Source: Sulfuritalea sp.
GTDB lineage: Bacteria; Pseudomonadota; Gammaproteobacteria; Burkholderiales; Rhodocyclaceae
Reading direction: 5' to 3'
DNA: 41,965 nucleotides
Assembly: GCA_021738385.1 (NCBI GenBank)
Contig: JAIPCF010000016.1
Location: 1 to 41,965 of the forward strand
This document shows positions 24,436-33,451 of the stretch, piece after piece (position 1 is the stretch's first letter; every line of letters starts with the position of its first letter). A program made the translations under genes and the position numbers. Below the pieces are notes generated by a model that saw only the letters and a list, made by a program, of their open reading frames with translations, had not been told where the DNA came from and did not search any database.

Positions 24436-27018
24436 TCAAGTCGCCACTTTCCGGGCGCGCCGCCGCTGGATAAAGACCACGAAACCCAGCAAGACAAACG
24501 CGGGAATGTACAACCACTCCTTGGCAGGTCGGTCGGCCGCCACTTCGAGCGCAGTGATCTTGAAGCCCTGCTCGATCCCGAGTTTTTCGGCCCGACTGCC
24601 AAACTTGACCATGATGATGTCTACGCTGTCGCCCGAGGGTAGCAGACGCAAGCCGATCGCATCAAGGCGCTTGCTCACCGGCGCTTTATCGCCGAGCGGC
24701 AGCAGAACACCCTTGGACACTTTGCGGGCATTGATGTCCTCACCCTCAATCCAGACTCGCAGACGTTCATCAGCCGGTGCCTGGCCGATCACTTCCATGA
24801 TCTTGGTCGGCGAGATCCTGTCGTAAGGCGGATGCACCATGTCCATCCAGAAACCCGGTCGAAACAGAGTGAAAGTAACCAGCAGCAGCAATGCCGACTC
24901 CCAGATCTTGTTGCGCGTCATGAACCAGCCCTGGGTTGCCGCAGCGAAGATGAGATTGGCCACAATCGCCGTAAATATGGTCAGGAATAAATGCCAGCCA
25001 CTGTCGATGCCGATCAGCAACAACTGCGTGTTGAAGATGAACATGAAGGGCAGGATCGCCGTGCGGATGCTGTAGCCAAAGGCAGTGATGCCGGTCTTGA
25101 TAGGATCGCAGCGGGCGATACCCGCGGCGGCATAGGACGCCAAGCCCACCGGTGGTGTCACATCGGCCATCAGACCGAAGTAGAAAACGAACATATGCAC
25201 GGCGATCAGCGGCACCAGCAAGCCGCTTTGCGCACCCAGTTCGACTACCACCGGCGCCATCAGTGTGGACACCACGATATAGTTCGCCGTGGTTGGCAAA
25301 CCCATGCCCAGAATCAGGCAGATCACCGCCACCATGCCCAGCATGATCATCAGGTTGCCGCCCGAGATCAGTTCGACCAGTTCGGTCATGACCAGACCAA
25401 CCCCGGTCAGGGTCACGGTACCTACGATGATTCCTGCAGTGGCGGTAGCGATGCCGATGCCGATCATGTTGCGGGCGCCGGTTCCCAGTCCGTCAAGGAG
25501 ATCCTGAAAGCCGTGGCGAATGTCCGCGCTCAAATTACCGCGCTGGCGAAAGTAGGCAATGATTGGCCGTTGCGTAACCAGGATGAACATCAGAAACAGG
25601 GTCGCCCAGAAGGCCGACAGGGCTGGCGAGAGTTCCTCGACCATCAGGTTCCAGATCAGCGCCACGACGGGTAGCAGAAAATGCAGCCCTGACCTGAGTG
25701 TCGGCTTGACGTCGGGCAGAACCTCCATCGGCAGGTTCGGGTCGTCCATGTGCAGTTCGGGATAACCCGTACCGAATTTCAACAAAGCCACATAGGTGCC
25801 CAGCATCAGCACGCTAACGATATACATCGAGGCGGCACCCGTAAGATCCTTGATCCAGCCCAATCCATAGTAGACCACCCCGGCGAGGAGGATGACGCCG
25901 GAAACGGTCATCATGGTGGATATCACCCGGTCTTTGAAGGGCGCGGGATTGCGGCGCGGAATGCCGCGAATATCTGCCTTCATCGCTTCCAGATGTACGA
26001 TGTAGAACAGCGCGATGTAGGAAATAAGCGCCGGCAGAATGGCGTGTTTGAGTACCTGCGTATAGGGAATGCCGACGTATTCGACCATCAGGAACGCAGC
26101 GGCGCCCATCACCGGCGGCATGATCTGGCCATCGACCGATGCCGCAACTTCCACCGCGGCGGCTTTGTCGGGCCGGTAGCCGACCCGCTTCATCAGCGGG
26201 ATGGTGAAGGTGCCGGTGGTAACGACGTTTGCAATTGATGAGCCGGAAATTACACCGGTGGCAGCCGAAGCAAGCACCGCTGCCTTTGCCGGGCCGCCAC
26301 GCAAATGGCCCAGCAAGGAAATTGCGGACTTGATGAAATAATTGCCGGCGCCGGCAGTTTCGAGCAGCGCGCCAAACAGCACGAAGAGGAAAATGAAACC
26401 GGACGAAACGCCGAGCGCGACGCCGAAGATGCCTTCAGTGGTCAACCACAAGTGAGACATGCCCTTGCCGAGCGAGGCCCCTTTGTGCGCGATCATGTCC
26501 GGCATGTGCGGGCCCAGGAAGATATAGCCGATGAACGTAATGGCGAGAATGACCATCGGCAGGCCGAGGGCGCGCCGCGCCGCTTCAAGCAAGAGCGCAA
26601 TGCCGGCAACCGATACCGTCAAATCAAGCATGCTTGGCTGGCCGGGGCGCGTGGACAGCTCGGTGTAGAACAAAAACAGGTAGGAGGCGCAGAACGCAGC
26701 GGCCAGCGCAAGTACCCAATCGAGCACCGGTATATAGCCGCGCGGCGAGCGCTTGAAGGCTGGATAGGCAAGAAACGCCAGGAACACCGCGAAGGCCAGG
26801 TGTATCGCGCGCGATTGGGTGTCATTGAGCACAAAGAAACCAAAAACAAACGGCAGGGGGGATGCGATCCACAATTGAAACAAGGACCAGGCCAAGGCCG
26901 TAAGCATCAGAATCTTCGCCACCACGCCCGTGGGTTTGCGACCTCCGGTGTCGGCCTCGGCAACCAATTGTTTCAGCTGCTCGTCAGACAGAACCGCTTC
27001 GGTTTCTTTTTCGCTCAT
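24436..27018 (-). CDS. TRAP transporter fused permease (DctQM, TAXI type)
   Basis: An 860-residue inner-membrane protein combining the small four-helix DctQ part (residues ~35-160) and the large twelve-helix DctM part (~180-650; LFGALLETAGAGNYFIKSAISLLG, SGSSIANVVTTGTFTIPLMKR, LGMGLPTTANYIV). The C-terminal ~180 residues form the DUF3394-type extension ending in more membrane helices. Fused permeases pair with TAXI solute receptors, and one is encoded just upstream. AGGAGAC precedes ATG 27018. TRAP systems import organic acids with sodium; the substrate is not readable, but the adjacent acyl-CoA synthetase suggests a carboxylic acid. Confidence 0.92.
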   Translation of the reverse strand: MSEKETEAVLSDEQLKQLVAEADTGGRKPTGVVAKILMLTALAWSLFQLWIASPLPFVFGFFVLNDTQSRAIHLAFAVFLAFLAYPAFKRSPRGYIPVLDWVLALAAAFCASYLFLFYTELSTRPGQPSMLDLTVSVAGIALLLEAARRALGLPMVILAITFIGYIFLGPHMPDMIAHKGASLGKGMSHLWLTTEGIFGVALGVSSGFIFLFVLFGALLETAGAGNYFIKSAISLLGHLRGGPAKAAVLASAATGVISGSSIANVVTTGTFTIPLMKRVGYRPDKAAAVEVAASVDGQIMPPVMGAAAFLMVEYVGIPYTQVLKHAILPALISYIALFYIVHLEAMKADIRGIPRRNPAPFKDRVISTMMTVSGVILLAGVVYYGLGWIKDLTGAASMYIVSVLMLGTYVALLKFGTGYPELHMDDPNLPMEVLPDVKPTLRSGLHFLLPVVALIWNLMVEELSPALSAFWATLFLMFILVTQRPIIAYFRQRGNLSADIRHGFQDLLDGLGTGARNMIGIGIATATAGIIVGTVTLTGVGLVMTELVELISGGNLMIMLGMVAVICLILGMGLPTTANYIVVSTLMAPVVVELGAQSGLLVPLIAVHMFVFYFGLMADVTPPVGLASYAAAGIARCDPIKTGITAFGYSIRTAILPFMFIFNTQLLLIGIDSGWHLFLTIFTAIVANLIFAAATQGWFMTRNKIWESALLLLVTFTLFRPGFWMDMVHPPYDRISPTKIMEVIGQAPADERLRVWIEGEDINARKVSKGVLLPLGDKAPVSKRLDAIGLRLLPSGDSVDIIMVKFGSRAEKLGIEQGFKITALEVAADRPAKEWLYIPAFVLLGFVVFIQRRRARKVAT

Positions 27019-27044
27019 TCAAGTGTCTCCTGAAGCGCCAATGC

Positions 27045-27066
27045 AAAACGGCCCCGATCGGAGCCG
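27045..27066 (-). terminator. Attenuating terminator between TAXI receptor and TRAP permease
   Basis: On the minus strand CGGCTCC-GATC-GGGGCCG forms a stable stem (one G-T pair) followed directly by TTTT. It lies 27 nt upstream of the permease start, so it would reduce permease relative to receptor expression. Confidence 0.6.
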
Positions 27067-27125
27067 CCAGAATACCCGCCGAGGAAATCGGGTCGCCCCA
27101 TTTTCCCCGGACACTTTCAAACTGA

Positions 27126-28091
27126 TTACATCCAGCCTTTTTCCTTATAGTACTTCACAGCACCATCATGCAACGGGGCCGACAAACCGTTCTTGATCAT
27201 GTCTTTCGGATCAAGATGAGCAAAAGCCGGGTGGAGCTTCTTGAAGTCGTCAAAGTTTTCAAAAACCGCCTTCACCATCAGATAGACCGTTTCTGCAGAA
27301 ACCTTGGATGACGAAACGAACGTTGCGACTACACCATAGGTCGTCGTAGCGTCCGGGTTTCCTGCGTACATGCCACCCGGAATCGTAGCCGTGGCGTAGT
27401 ACGGATACATCTTGACCAGCTTGTCTACCGCCGGGCCAGTGATATTCACCAGCTTGGCGCCGCAGGTCGTGGTCGGATCCTGAATGTTGGCCGAGGGATT
27501 GCCAACAACATAGGCGAAGCCGTCGATCTTGTTGTCGCACAGCGCTGGACCGTGTTCATCAGCCTTCAGTTCGGAAGCCAGACTGAAATCGCTCAACTTC
27601 ATGCCACTGGCTTCAAGCAGCGTTTCCATCGTCGCGCGGGTACCTGAACCGGGATTGCTGACGTTGAAACGCTTGCCCTTGAAGCCAGCCAAAGATTTGA
27701 CACCGGCTTCCTTGCGCGCCAAGACGACCAGCGGCTCGGGGTGAACTGAAAATACGGCGCGCAAATCGCTGACAGCACCATCCTTGAACTGGTTGGCGCC
27801 CTTGACGGCGTTGTACTGCACGTCGGATTGAGCGACGCCAAAGTCGAGTTCACCCGCCTTGATGGTGTTGATGTTGTAGACCGAGCCACCGGTGCTTTCG
27901 ACGGAGCAACGAATGCCGGTTTTGGCGCGGTCCTTGTTCATCAGGCGGCAGATCGCACCGCCTGCGGCATAGTACACGCCGGTAACACCACCGGTACCGA
28001 TCGTTACAAACTTCTGTTGCGCTAGAGCTGTAGGGCTGGCAAAGCCAGCGGAAATGGCAAGGGCAGCGGCGAGAGCCGTAATTTTCTTCAT
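27126..28091 (-). CDS. TAXI family TRAP transporter solute-binding protein
   Basis: A 321-residue periplasmic receptor. The signal peptide is [25 protein letters not shown]. The mature part opens with [28 protein letters not shown], the TAXI-family hallmark, and continues with [27 protein letters not shown] and the [20 protein letters not shown] region. Three or more Cys residues (ICRL, IRCS, LCDN, TTCGA) could form disulfides. Start at ATG 28091 with GGAG nearby; the longer frame to 28139 is leader. First gene of the TRAP operon. Confidence 0.93.
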   Translation of the reverse strand: MKKITALAAALAISAGFASPTALAQQKFVTIGTGGVTGVYYAAGGAICRLMNKDRAKTGIRCSVESTGGSVYNINTIKAGELDFGVAQSDVQYNAVKGANQFKDGAVSDLRAVFSVHPEPLVVLARKEAGVKSLAGFKGKRFNVSNPGSGTRATMETLLEASGMKLSDFSLASELKADEHGPALCDNKIDGFAYVVGNPSANIQDPTTTCGAKLVNITGPAVDKLVKMYPYYATATIPGGMYAGNPDATTTYGVVATFVSSSKVSAETVYLMVKAVFENFDDFKKLHPAFAHLDPKDMIKNGLSAPLHDGAVKYYKEKGWM

Positions 28092-28150
28092 GAGTTTGTC
28101 TCCTTCGGTGAAATTGAAGGAACTGGGAGCAAGCCCCAATTCATTGATTG

Positions 28151-28177
28151 GTCCGGTTGATCCGGACTGTTTTTATT
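28151..28177 (+). terminator. Hairpin with T-run upstream of the TRAP operon
   Basis: GTCCGG-TTGAT-CCGGAC followed by TG and TTTTTATT is a canonical intrinsic terminator on the plus strand. No plus-strand gene ends here, so it would stop antisense or read-through transcripts; on the minus strand it lies in the TRAP operon's leader or promoter area. Confidence 0.5.
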
Positions 28178-28321
28178 GCAGTGAAACACCATGGTATTCC
28201 ATCAGAGTCCCAGAGGCAACCCGGCGGGAAATCTGGAACCCATTCTCTTCAGGCACTTCTCACGTAACGGAATCACGGCAATTTTGAAGCCTGTCCAGAC
28301 AGGACAACACTCTGTTACTCG

Positions 28322-29077
28322 TTACAAATTACAAAGCGTGAGTTCAAAAGTCACTATCGAATCGACTTGCCTTGGTCTCTGGTCCATGTCCGGGCGAAGA
28401 AAACGGATGTTTATCGCAAATTTCCCAGCGGATATCTCGGGCAGGCAAGGCTCTCCCTGTCCCGTTCTCAGTCGAATCAACTGTGCGCTACGGCCACTTA
28501 ACATGAGCTGGAACGCGCCACGCTCGGCAGTTTTCTGCTCTGATCGGCCCGAAGCACGCAACAATCGCAAAACGATGGCCAGTCCGGCTCTAATCGGCAT
28601 CATTGGCGCTATCCAACCATTGATGTCCTGCTGGCGCAATGCCGGATCGCGGTGGCGCCAGTAATGGTAGCCCGGCAAGTCAAATTCGCACACACCGCCA
28701 GGAATCGCCGAGCGGTTCTTGATCGACATCAGCCATTCGTTTTCGCGCAGGTAATGACCGATCTTGCCGTGCATGGCCAGCAACATTGAACTGGCCTGCT
28801 CGATCTCGTAGAGCGCCCCGGAAAGCGCATCTTCCGATATTTCGGGATTGTTGCGAAATGACAGAAGAATTTGTCGCTGGCGTTCTAGTTCCTGCACCAG
28901 ATCAAATTTCAGTTCCGCGCGCCCCGCCACCTCGAGTATCTCGAATAGTGTGAGCAGCGCCACATGGTGCTCCATGGCACCCTCGGCGGCACTGAAATGC
29001 GTGATCTTGTCAAACAGATCTTCAAGCCGCAGCAACGTGCGAACGCGCTCGCTGAGAGGATATTCGTAAGTGATCAC
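28322..29077 (-). CDS. zapD: Cell division protein ZapD
   Basis: A 251-residue ZapD, which cross-links FtsZ filaments at the septum. Conserved features: YEYPLSERVRTLLRLEDLF at the start, FDLVQELERQRQ, the helical half, and the beta part GVCEFDLPGYHYWRHR...DINGWIAPMMPIRAGLAIVLRLLR. It normally lies beside coaE and yacG; here yacG is 9.2 kb away. The following 28092-28321 gap holds the TRAP promoter region and a terminator-like hairpin. Confidence 0.93.
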   Translation of the reverse strand: MITYEYPLSERVRTLLRLEDLFDKITHFSAAEGAMEHHVALLTLFEILEVAGRAELKFDLVQELERQRQILLSFRNNPEISEDALSGALYEIEQASSMLLAMHGKIGHYLRENEWLMSIKNRSAIPGGVCEFDLPGYHYWRHRDPALRQQDINGWIAPMMPIRAGLAIVLRLLRASGRSEQKTAERGAFQLMLSGRSAQLIRLRTGQGEPCLPEISAGKFAINIRFLRPDMDQRPRQVDSIVTFELTLCNL

Positions 29078-29170
29078 TTGCGAGCCGAATCAAGGAAATA
29101 GCTGCGATTGTGACCCAAAACAGTGCAAATCTCAACCGAGCGACGCAGATACCCGGCGATGCACCGCCAT

Positions 29171-29659
29171 CTAGTTGAACAGAACGCGTGTGAATTCCTC
29201 GTCTACACCGAGCTCTTCGTCGTCGCTGTCCTCAACGAGGAGTTCCTCGAGTATCAGCGCATCGACTTCATGACGATAGCGCCAGATTACTGCCAGTACG
29301 ATCACCTTCAGGCGGTCGAGACTGACCTCGGCATCGGGAAGGGCCAAAGCGCGCTCGATGATGGTTTCGCGCAATGGAGCGTCGACAGCGTCGTGTTGCT
29401 CAAGAAAAGTAATGAAGCCACGACACGCGGCAGGCAGCCTCTCCAGTTCTTCATCGTTGTAGATCCGCACGGCGCCCTCTACAAGCGGACTGCTGCAACG
29501 CCCGCTATCTTCTCCTGCCAGGCCATCGAGCCAGGACAATGCGGCCGTGATGTCGTCATTGCCAAAACCTGCCGCAGAAAGTTTCTTGGCCAGCACGGCC
29601 GGTTCCGGGCAGGCATCGGGAAGGTAGTTTTCGAACAGATAAACCAGAATATCAATCAT
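29171..29659 (-). CDS. smg: Smg protein (DUF494)
   Basis: A 162-residue Smg family protein (MIDILVYLFENYLPDACPE...FITFLEQHDAVDAPLRETIIERALAL...LKVIVLAVIWRYRHEVDALILEELL). The function is unknown; it accompanies dprA in most beta- and gamma-proteobacteria. Its ATG overlaps the dprA stop by 4 nt. Confidence 0.92.
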   Translation of the reverse strand: MIDILVYLFENYLPDACPEPAVLAKKLSAAGFGNDDITAALSWLDGLAGEDSGRCSSPLVEGAVRIYNDEELERLPAACRGFITFLEQHDAVDAPLRETIIERALALPDAEVSLDRLKVIVLAVIWRYRHEVDALILEELLVEDSDDEELGVDEEFTRVLFN

Positions 29660-30765
29660 GAGGGTGTATGAAGTCTTTGGTAGAGGCCACCGGGCAATTG
29701 TGCAACGCGGCCGACGAGTTCCATGGGCAACAGCATGGCAAGAAGGTCGGCGGGCGTCAAGCCGCAGCGTGCAGAAAGCATGTCTATGTTGCAGGGAGTT
29801 TCACCCAGCATTGCAAGCACTTGCTCTTCCCTGTCAGTGCTACTCACCAGGGTAGCAGCAGTTTCTGCAGTCACGGCCGGTTTCGGCGGCGATTTCCAGC
29901 GCAATTCTTCTAGAATATCCTGGGCCGACTCGACCAGCTTTGCTCCCTGGCGAATCAATTGATGGCAGCCACGCGACAGCGGTGAATGTATCGACCCGGG
30001 AATGGAAAATACTTCACGCCCCGCTTCAGCCGCCAGCCGCGCCGTAATCAGAGAGCCGCTGCGGGTGGCCGCCTCGACTACCAGACAGCCCATCCCGAGT
30101 CCCGCGATGATGCGATTGCGGCGCGGAAAATTGCCCGCCAGCGCTGGCGTACCAAGCGGGAATTCACTGATGACAACACCGTTTTCCGCGATCTTGCGCG
30201 CCAGTTCCTCGTTGCGGGCCGGATAAAGACGGTCGGCTCCGGTACCGATGACGGCTACGGTGCTGGCCGCTGTCGCCAGCCCTCCGCGATGTGCAGCGGC
30301 GTCAATGCCCAGCGCCAAACCGCTGACAATCGTCAAACCGGCCTCGCCCAGCACCTTCGAGAATGCCTCGGCATCGCGCAAGCCTTGCGCCGTCGCGTTG
30401 CGACTGCCAACCACGGCCAGCATCGGACGATTAAGTGCGGCGACCTTGCCTTTTGCGTAGAGCAGCACAGGTGGGTCGTCCGAGCTCAACAGGCTCTGCG
30501 GGTAATCAGAGTCCGCCAGAGTCAGCAACTGGTTTACCGGATGATCCGCCCAATCAAGTGCGGCTTCCAATTCCGAGTTGCACTCGTGCCCCAGCAAACG
30601 CTCGGCCAACACCGAACCGATAACTGCAGAGAGCGCCCCGTGTCCGGCTTCAAAAATGGCTTGTGGCAGGCCAAAGGCCTTGAGCAAATTGCGCTGGGAT
30701 TCGCCACCGACTCCAGGAACCAGCGTTAAGCGGAGCCAGGAAGCAAGTTCTTGGCGGTCCGCCAT
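29656..30765 (-). CDS. dprA: DNA-processing protein DprA
   Basis: A 369-residue DprA, which loads RecA on incoming single-stranded DNA during natural transformation. An N-terminal helical domain is followed by the Rossmann-like core (LAVVGSRNATAQGLRDAEAF, TIVSGLALGIDAAAHRGGL, SEFPLGTPALAGNFPRRNRIIAGL, VVEAATRSGSLITARLAAEAGREVFSIPGS) and a C-terminal winged helix (NIDMLSARCGLTPADLLAMLLPMELVGRVAQLPGGLY). ATG 30765 (MADRQELASWLRL) fits the family better than a 20-residue extension. Coupled to smg. Confidence 0.95.
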   Translation of the reverse strand: MADRQELASWLRLTLVPGVGGESQRNLLKAFGLPQAIFEAGHGALSAVIGSVLAERLLGHECNSELEAALDWADHPVNQLLTLADSDYPQSLLSSDDPPVLLYAKGKVAALNRPMLAVVGSRNATAQGLRDAEAFSKVLGEAGLTIVSGLALGIDAAAHRGGLATAASTVAVIGTGADRLYPARNEELARKIAENGVVISEFPLGTPALAGNFPRRNRIIAGLGMGCLVVEAATRSGSLITARLAAEAGREVFSIPGSIHSPLSRGCHQLIRQGAKLVESAQDILEELRWKSPPKPAVTAETAATLVSSTDREEQVLAMLGETPCNIDMLSARCGLTPADLLAMLLPMELVGRVAQLPGGLYQRLHTPS

Positions 30766-30793
30766 GATGTGCTCTTTGTACGTTCCGCCGGCG

Positions 30794-31810
30794 TCAGGGC
30801 GTGCGGACGGTGTCGCCAATGACAACCGGGTGGATCGAGTTCATAACCAGCGCATACGATACCCGGTCAAAAACCCGAAACACAAACAACAGACCATTGC
30901 GCGAATCCGGCAGCTGGTAGTCGGTCTTTTCGCCTTCGAAGCGGTTTCTTACATTGGCTCCCGCCAGATCGACAGCAAGCACATGGCCGGGTTCCATTCC
31001 GTCTGCTTTGCCGCGATTCAGCGTAATCACCGACTGCGGGCCGCCGAAATTCACGCCACTGTAAATGGACAATACCCTGGCATTGATCTTTTTCTTCGGG
31101 GCGCGCGGAATATAGCTGGGCACATCCTGCGGCGGAGCCGCCAGCAGCCGGTCGTCACGGACGATTTCCTGTTTGGATGTGATTACCGTGAAACTTGACG
31201 GGTTGCCATCCCTGGTCATGCGCGCAGTACCAAGGAACACTGCTTCGTGCCCCAGCGTTTCCTGGGTGTCGGGATCGAGCAAGGCCTTGCCGGGACGGAA
31301 AATCTGCCAAACCTTGTGCCGGTCTTTGACCTCCGTCGTATAGATGTTGTCGCCGGCCCCAGCGATCACGCGGTTGTCCTGCAGGGCGACAACACGGGGA
31401 GCACTGTCGAGCGCGGCTTTATCAAGCACACGCGGCTCGCTGAGAAATGGCTCAATGTCCTGCGGCGGGATGGTGGGAATGCCTTTTCTGAGCGGCTCGA
31501 CGTACTCGTGCCGCTGCTGTTTGATTGTCACCAGTTTCAGGTGCGGCTCATTGCCACTCTTGTCGAGCACGATCACCTGGCCGGGATAGATGCGCTGCGG
31601 ATTTTTGATATCTTCGGCATTCAGCTTCCACAATTCGCCCCAACGGTAGGGGTTCTTGAGGAACTTGGCAGCAATGCCCCACAAGGTGTCGCCACGAACC
31701 ACGACATGACGGTCAGGCGCGCCGTCGGCCATATCCTTGGGTTGAATTCCTTGAGCGAGCACCAGAGTGCTTGAAATGCAGATGAGCAGCGCAGATATAA
31801 TGCGACGCAT
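30794..31810 (-). CDS. LysM-domain secreted protein
   Basis: A 338-residue exported protein: signal peptide MRRIISALLICISSTLVLAQG, then one LysM domain at residues ~34-82 (HVVVRGDTLWGIAAKFLKNPYRWGELWKLN...NPQRIYPGQVIVL) that binds peptidoglycan. The rest (AKKKINARVLSIYSGVNFGGPQSVITLNRG, GMEPGHVLAVDL) is a C-terminal domain conserved in the protein that precedes dprA in beta-proteobacteria. AGGAGA precedes ATG 31810. Transcribed with dprA and smg; divergent from def, sharing a 106-nt promoter region. Confidence 0.9.
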   Translation of the reverse strand: MRRIISALLICISSTLVLAQGIQPKDMADGAPDRHVVVRGDTLWGIAAKFLKNPYRWGELWKLNAEDIKNPQRIYPGQVIVLDKSGNEPHLKLVTIKQQRHEYVEPLRKGIPTIPPQDIEPFLSEPRVLDKAALDSAPRVVALQDNRVIAGAGDNIYTTEVKDRHKVWQIFRPGKALLDPDTQETLGHEAVFLGTARMTRDGNPSSFTVITSKQEIVRDDRLLAAPPQDVPSYIPRAPKKKINARVLSIYSGVNFGGPQSVITLNRGKADGMEPGHVLAVDLAGANVRNRFEGEKTDYQLPDSRNGLLFVFRVFDRVSYALVMNSIHPVVIGDTVRTP

Positions 31811-31916
31811 GGCTTGATCTCCTGGCCGAGTGTCTGTGTGGATGGCGAACCACCCGAGTATCTGCCGGATTCTGCCCGACAATTCCCCCAGCATCAATTC
31901 TTTCAAGAGCGCTTTC

Positions 31917-32420
31917 ATGGCCTTATTGCAGATTTTGCGTTATCCCGACCCCCGGTTGCACCAGAAAGCAGCCCCGGTCAAAGCGGTGGATGAGAGCATC
32001 CGCCAACTCGCGTCCGACATGGCCGAAACCATGTATGCCGCACCAGGCATAGGTCTTGCCGCGTCTCAGGTTGATCGGCATGTGCGTCTTATTGTGATCG
32101 ACATCTCCGATGACAGATCGCAGTTGCAAACTTTCATCAATCCGGAACTTCTGGAGACTTCGGGCGAAATCGAGGGTGAAGAAGGTTGCCTGTCCGTGCC
32201 TGGCATCTACGACACCGTCAAACGGGCCAGCCACGTCAAGGTCCGCGCGCTTGGACTCGATGGCAAATCTTTTGAAATGGAGGCTGACGAATTGTTGGCT
32301 GTCTGTATTCAGCACGAGATTGATCATCTGGAGGGCAAGGTCTTTGTCGACTACCTGTCGCGCCTGAAGCGGGAGCGCATCAAGAATAAACTGCTCAAGC
32401 AGGCGCGCGAGACTTTTTAA
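31917..32420 (+). CDS. def: Peptide deformylase
   Basis: A 167-residue metalloenzyme that removes the formyl group from new proteins. Motif 1 GIGLAASQ (44-51), motif 2 EGCLS with metal ligand Cys91, motif 3 QHEIDH with His133, catalytic Glu134 and His137. The stop overlaps the fmt start (TAATG), so deformylase and formyltransferase are coupled as in most bacteria. Confidence 0.96.
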   Translation: MALLQILRYPDPRLHQKAAPVKAVDESIRQLASDMAETMYAAPGIGLAASQVDRHVRLIVIDISDDRSQLQTFINPELLETSGEIEGEEGCLSVPGIYDTVKRASHVKVRALGLDGKSFEMEADELLAVCIQHEIDHLEGKVFVDYLSRLKRERIKNKLLKQARETF

Positions 32421-33337
32421 TGAAACTGGTCTTCGCCGGTACGCCGGATTTTGCCGCAAGCGCGCTTGAAGCAATTCTCGCTGCCGGCCATGAAGTCGTG
32501 CTGGTGCTGACCCAGCCCGACCGGCCCGCCGGGCGCGGCATGAGCTTGCAGGCCTCCGCCGTCAAGAAACTGGCGCTGAGCCACGGTATTCCAGTGTATC
32601 AACCAGAGCGCCTCAAGGACCCGGCGACGCACGAACCGATACGCGCGGCCTGCCTAGAACACGCTGCCGAGCTGATGGTGGTCGCCGCCTACGGCCTGAT
32701 TCTGCCGCAGGCCGTGCTCGACTTGCCAAGCAAGGGCTGCATCAACATCCATGCTTCGCTACTGCCTCGCTGGCGTGGTGCGGCCCCGATTCATCGCGCC
32801 ATTGAAGCAGGCGACACACAGACCGGCATCACCATCATGCAAATGGACGCGGGACTGGATACCGGGCCGATGTTGCTCGCCGAGGCCACTGAGATCGCGG
32901 CGGATGACACCACCGGCAGCCTGCACGATCGTCTGGCAACTCTGGGCGGCAAACTGGTGGTCGATGCGCTGGCGCGCTTCGACCAACTGATCCCGACCAC
33001 CCAACCCGAAACCGGTGTCACCTACGCCAACAAGATAGACAAGACTGAGGCCAAACTCGGCTGGGAGCAGCCCGCCGCGGTCCTGGCCCGCAAGATACGC
33101 GCCTTCAATCCCTTTCCCGGCGCGGTGATACCGCTTGCCGGTGAGCAAATCAAGGCTTGGCGCGCTGAAGTCGTGAGCGGTAACGGGCGCCCAGGGCAGG
33201 TGCTGGCGGCCGACGCGAAAGGTATCGTCGTCGCCTGCGGTGAGGGCGTGCTGTGCATCACCGAACTGCAAAAACCCGGCGCTCGCCGTGTCACCAGCGC
33301 CGACTTTTTGCACGGCTCCTCGCTGAAGCCGGACTGA
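32420..33337 (+). CDS. fmt: Methionyl-tRNA formyltransferase
   Basis: A 305-residue enzyme that formylates initiator Met-tRNA with 10-formyl-tetrahydrofolate. [14 protein letters not shown], the catalytic region [24 protein letters not shown], and [18 protein letters not shown] are intact; the C-terminal tRNA-binding domain begins at ~residue 205. The end of that domain ([12 protein letters not shown]) is encoded by a copy of the 26-bp repeat (33283-33308), in frame and tolerated by the fold. Confidence 0.95.
   Translation: MKLVFAGTPDFAASALEAILAAGHEVVLVLTQPDRPAGRGMSLQASAVKKLALSHGIPVYQPERLKDPATHEPIRAACLEHAAELMVVAAYGLILPQAVLDLPSKGCINIHASLLPRWRGAAPIHRAIEAGDTQTGITIMQMDAGLDTGPMLLAEATEIAADDTTGSLHDRLATLGGKLVVDALARFDQLIPTTQPETGVTYANKIDKTEAKLGWEQPAAVLARKIRAFNPFPGAVIPLAGEQIKAWRAEVVSGNGRPGQVLAADAKGIVVACGEGVLCITELQKPGARRVTSADFLHGSSLKPD
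33283..33308 (+). repeat. 26-bp interspersed repeat, copy 5, inside fmt
   Basis: CGCCGT, GTCA, then a perfect CCAGCGCCGACTTTT core (33294-33308). It encodes RRVTSADF in Fmt; rsmB copy 7 encodes RRTTSADF in the same frame. Confidence 0.92.
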
Positions 33338-33451
33338 AACCGGGCTGCACACCAGGGCCGCTATCCGGTGAGCACCGTGCCGCCCTTGCAATCCGCCTCC
33401 AGATTGCAGGAGTCGACAAACAATTCCAGCATTGATCCGGCTTCCAAACAC

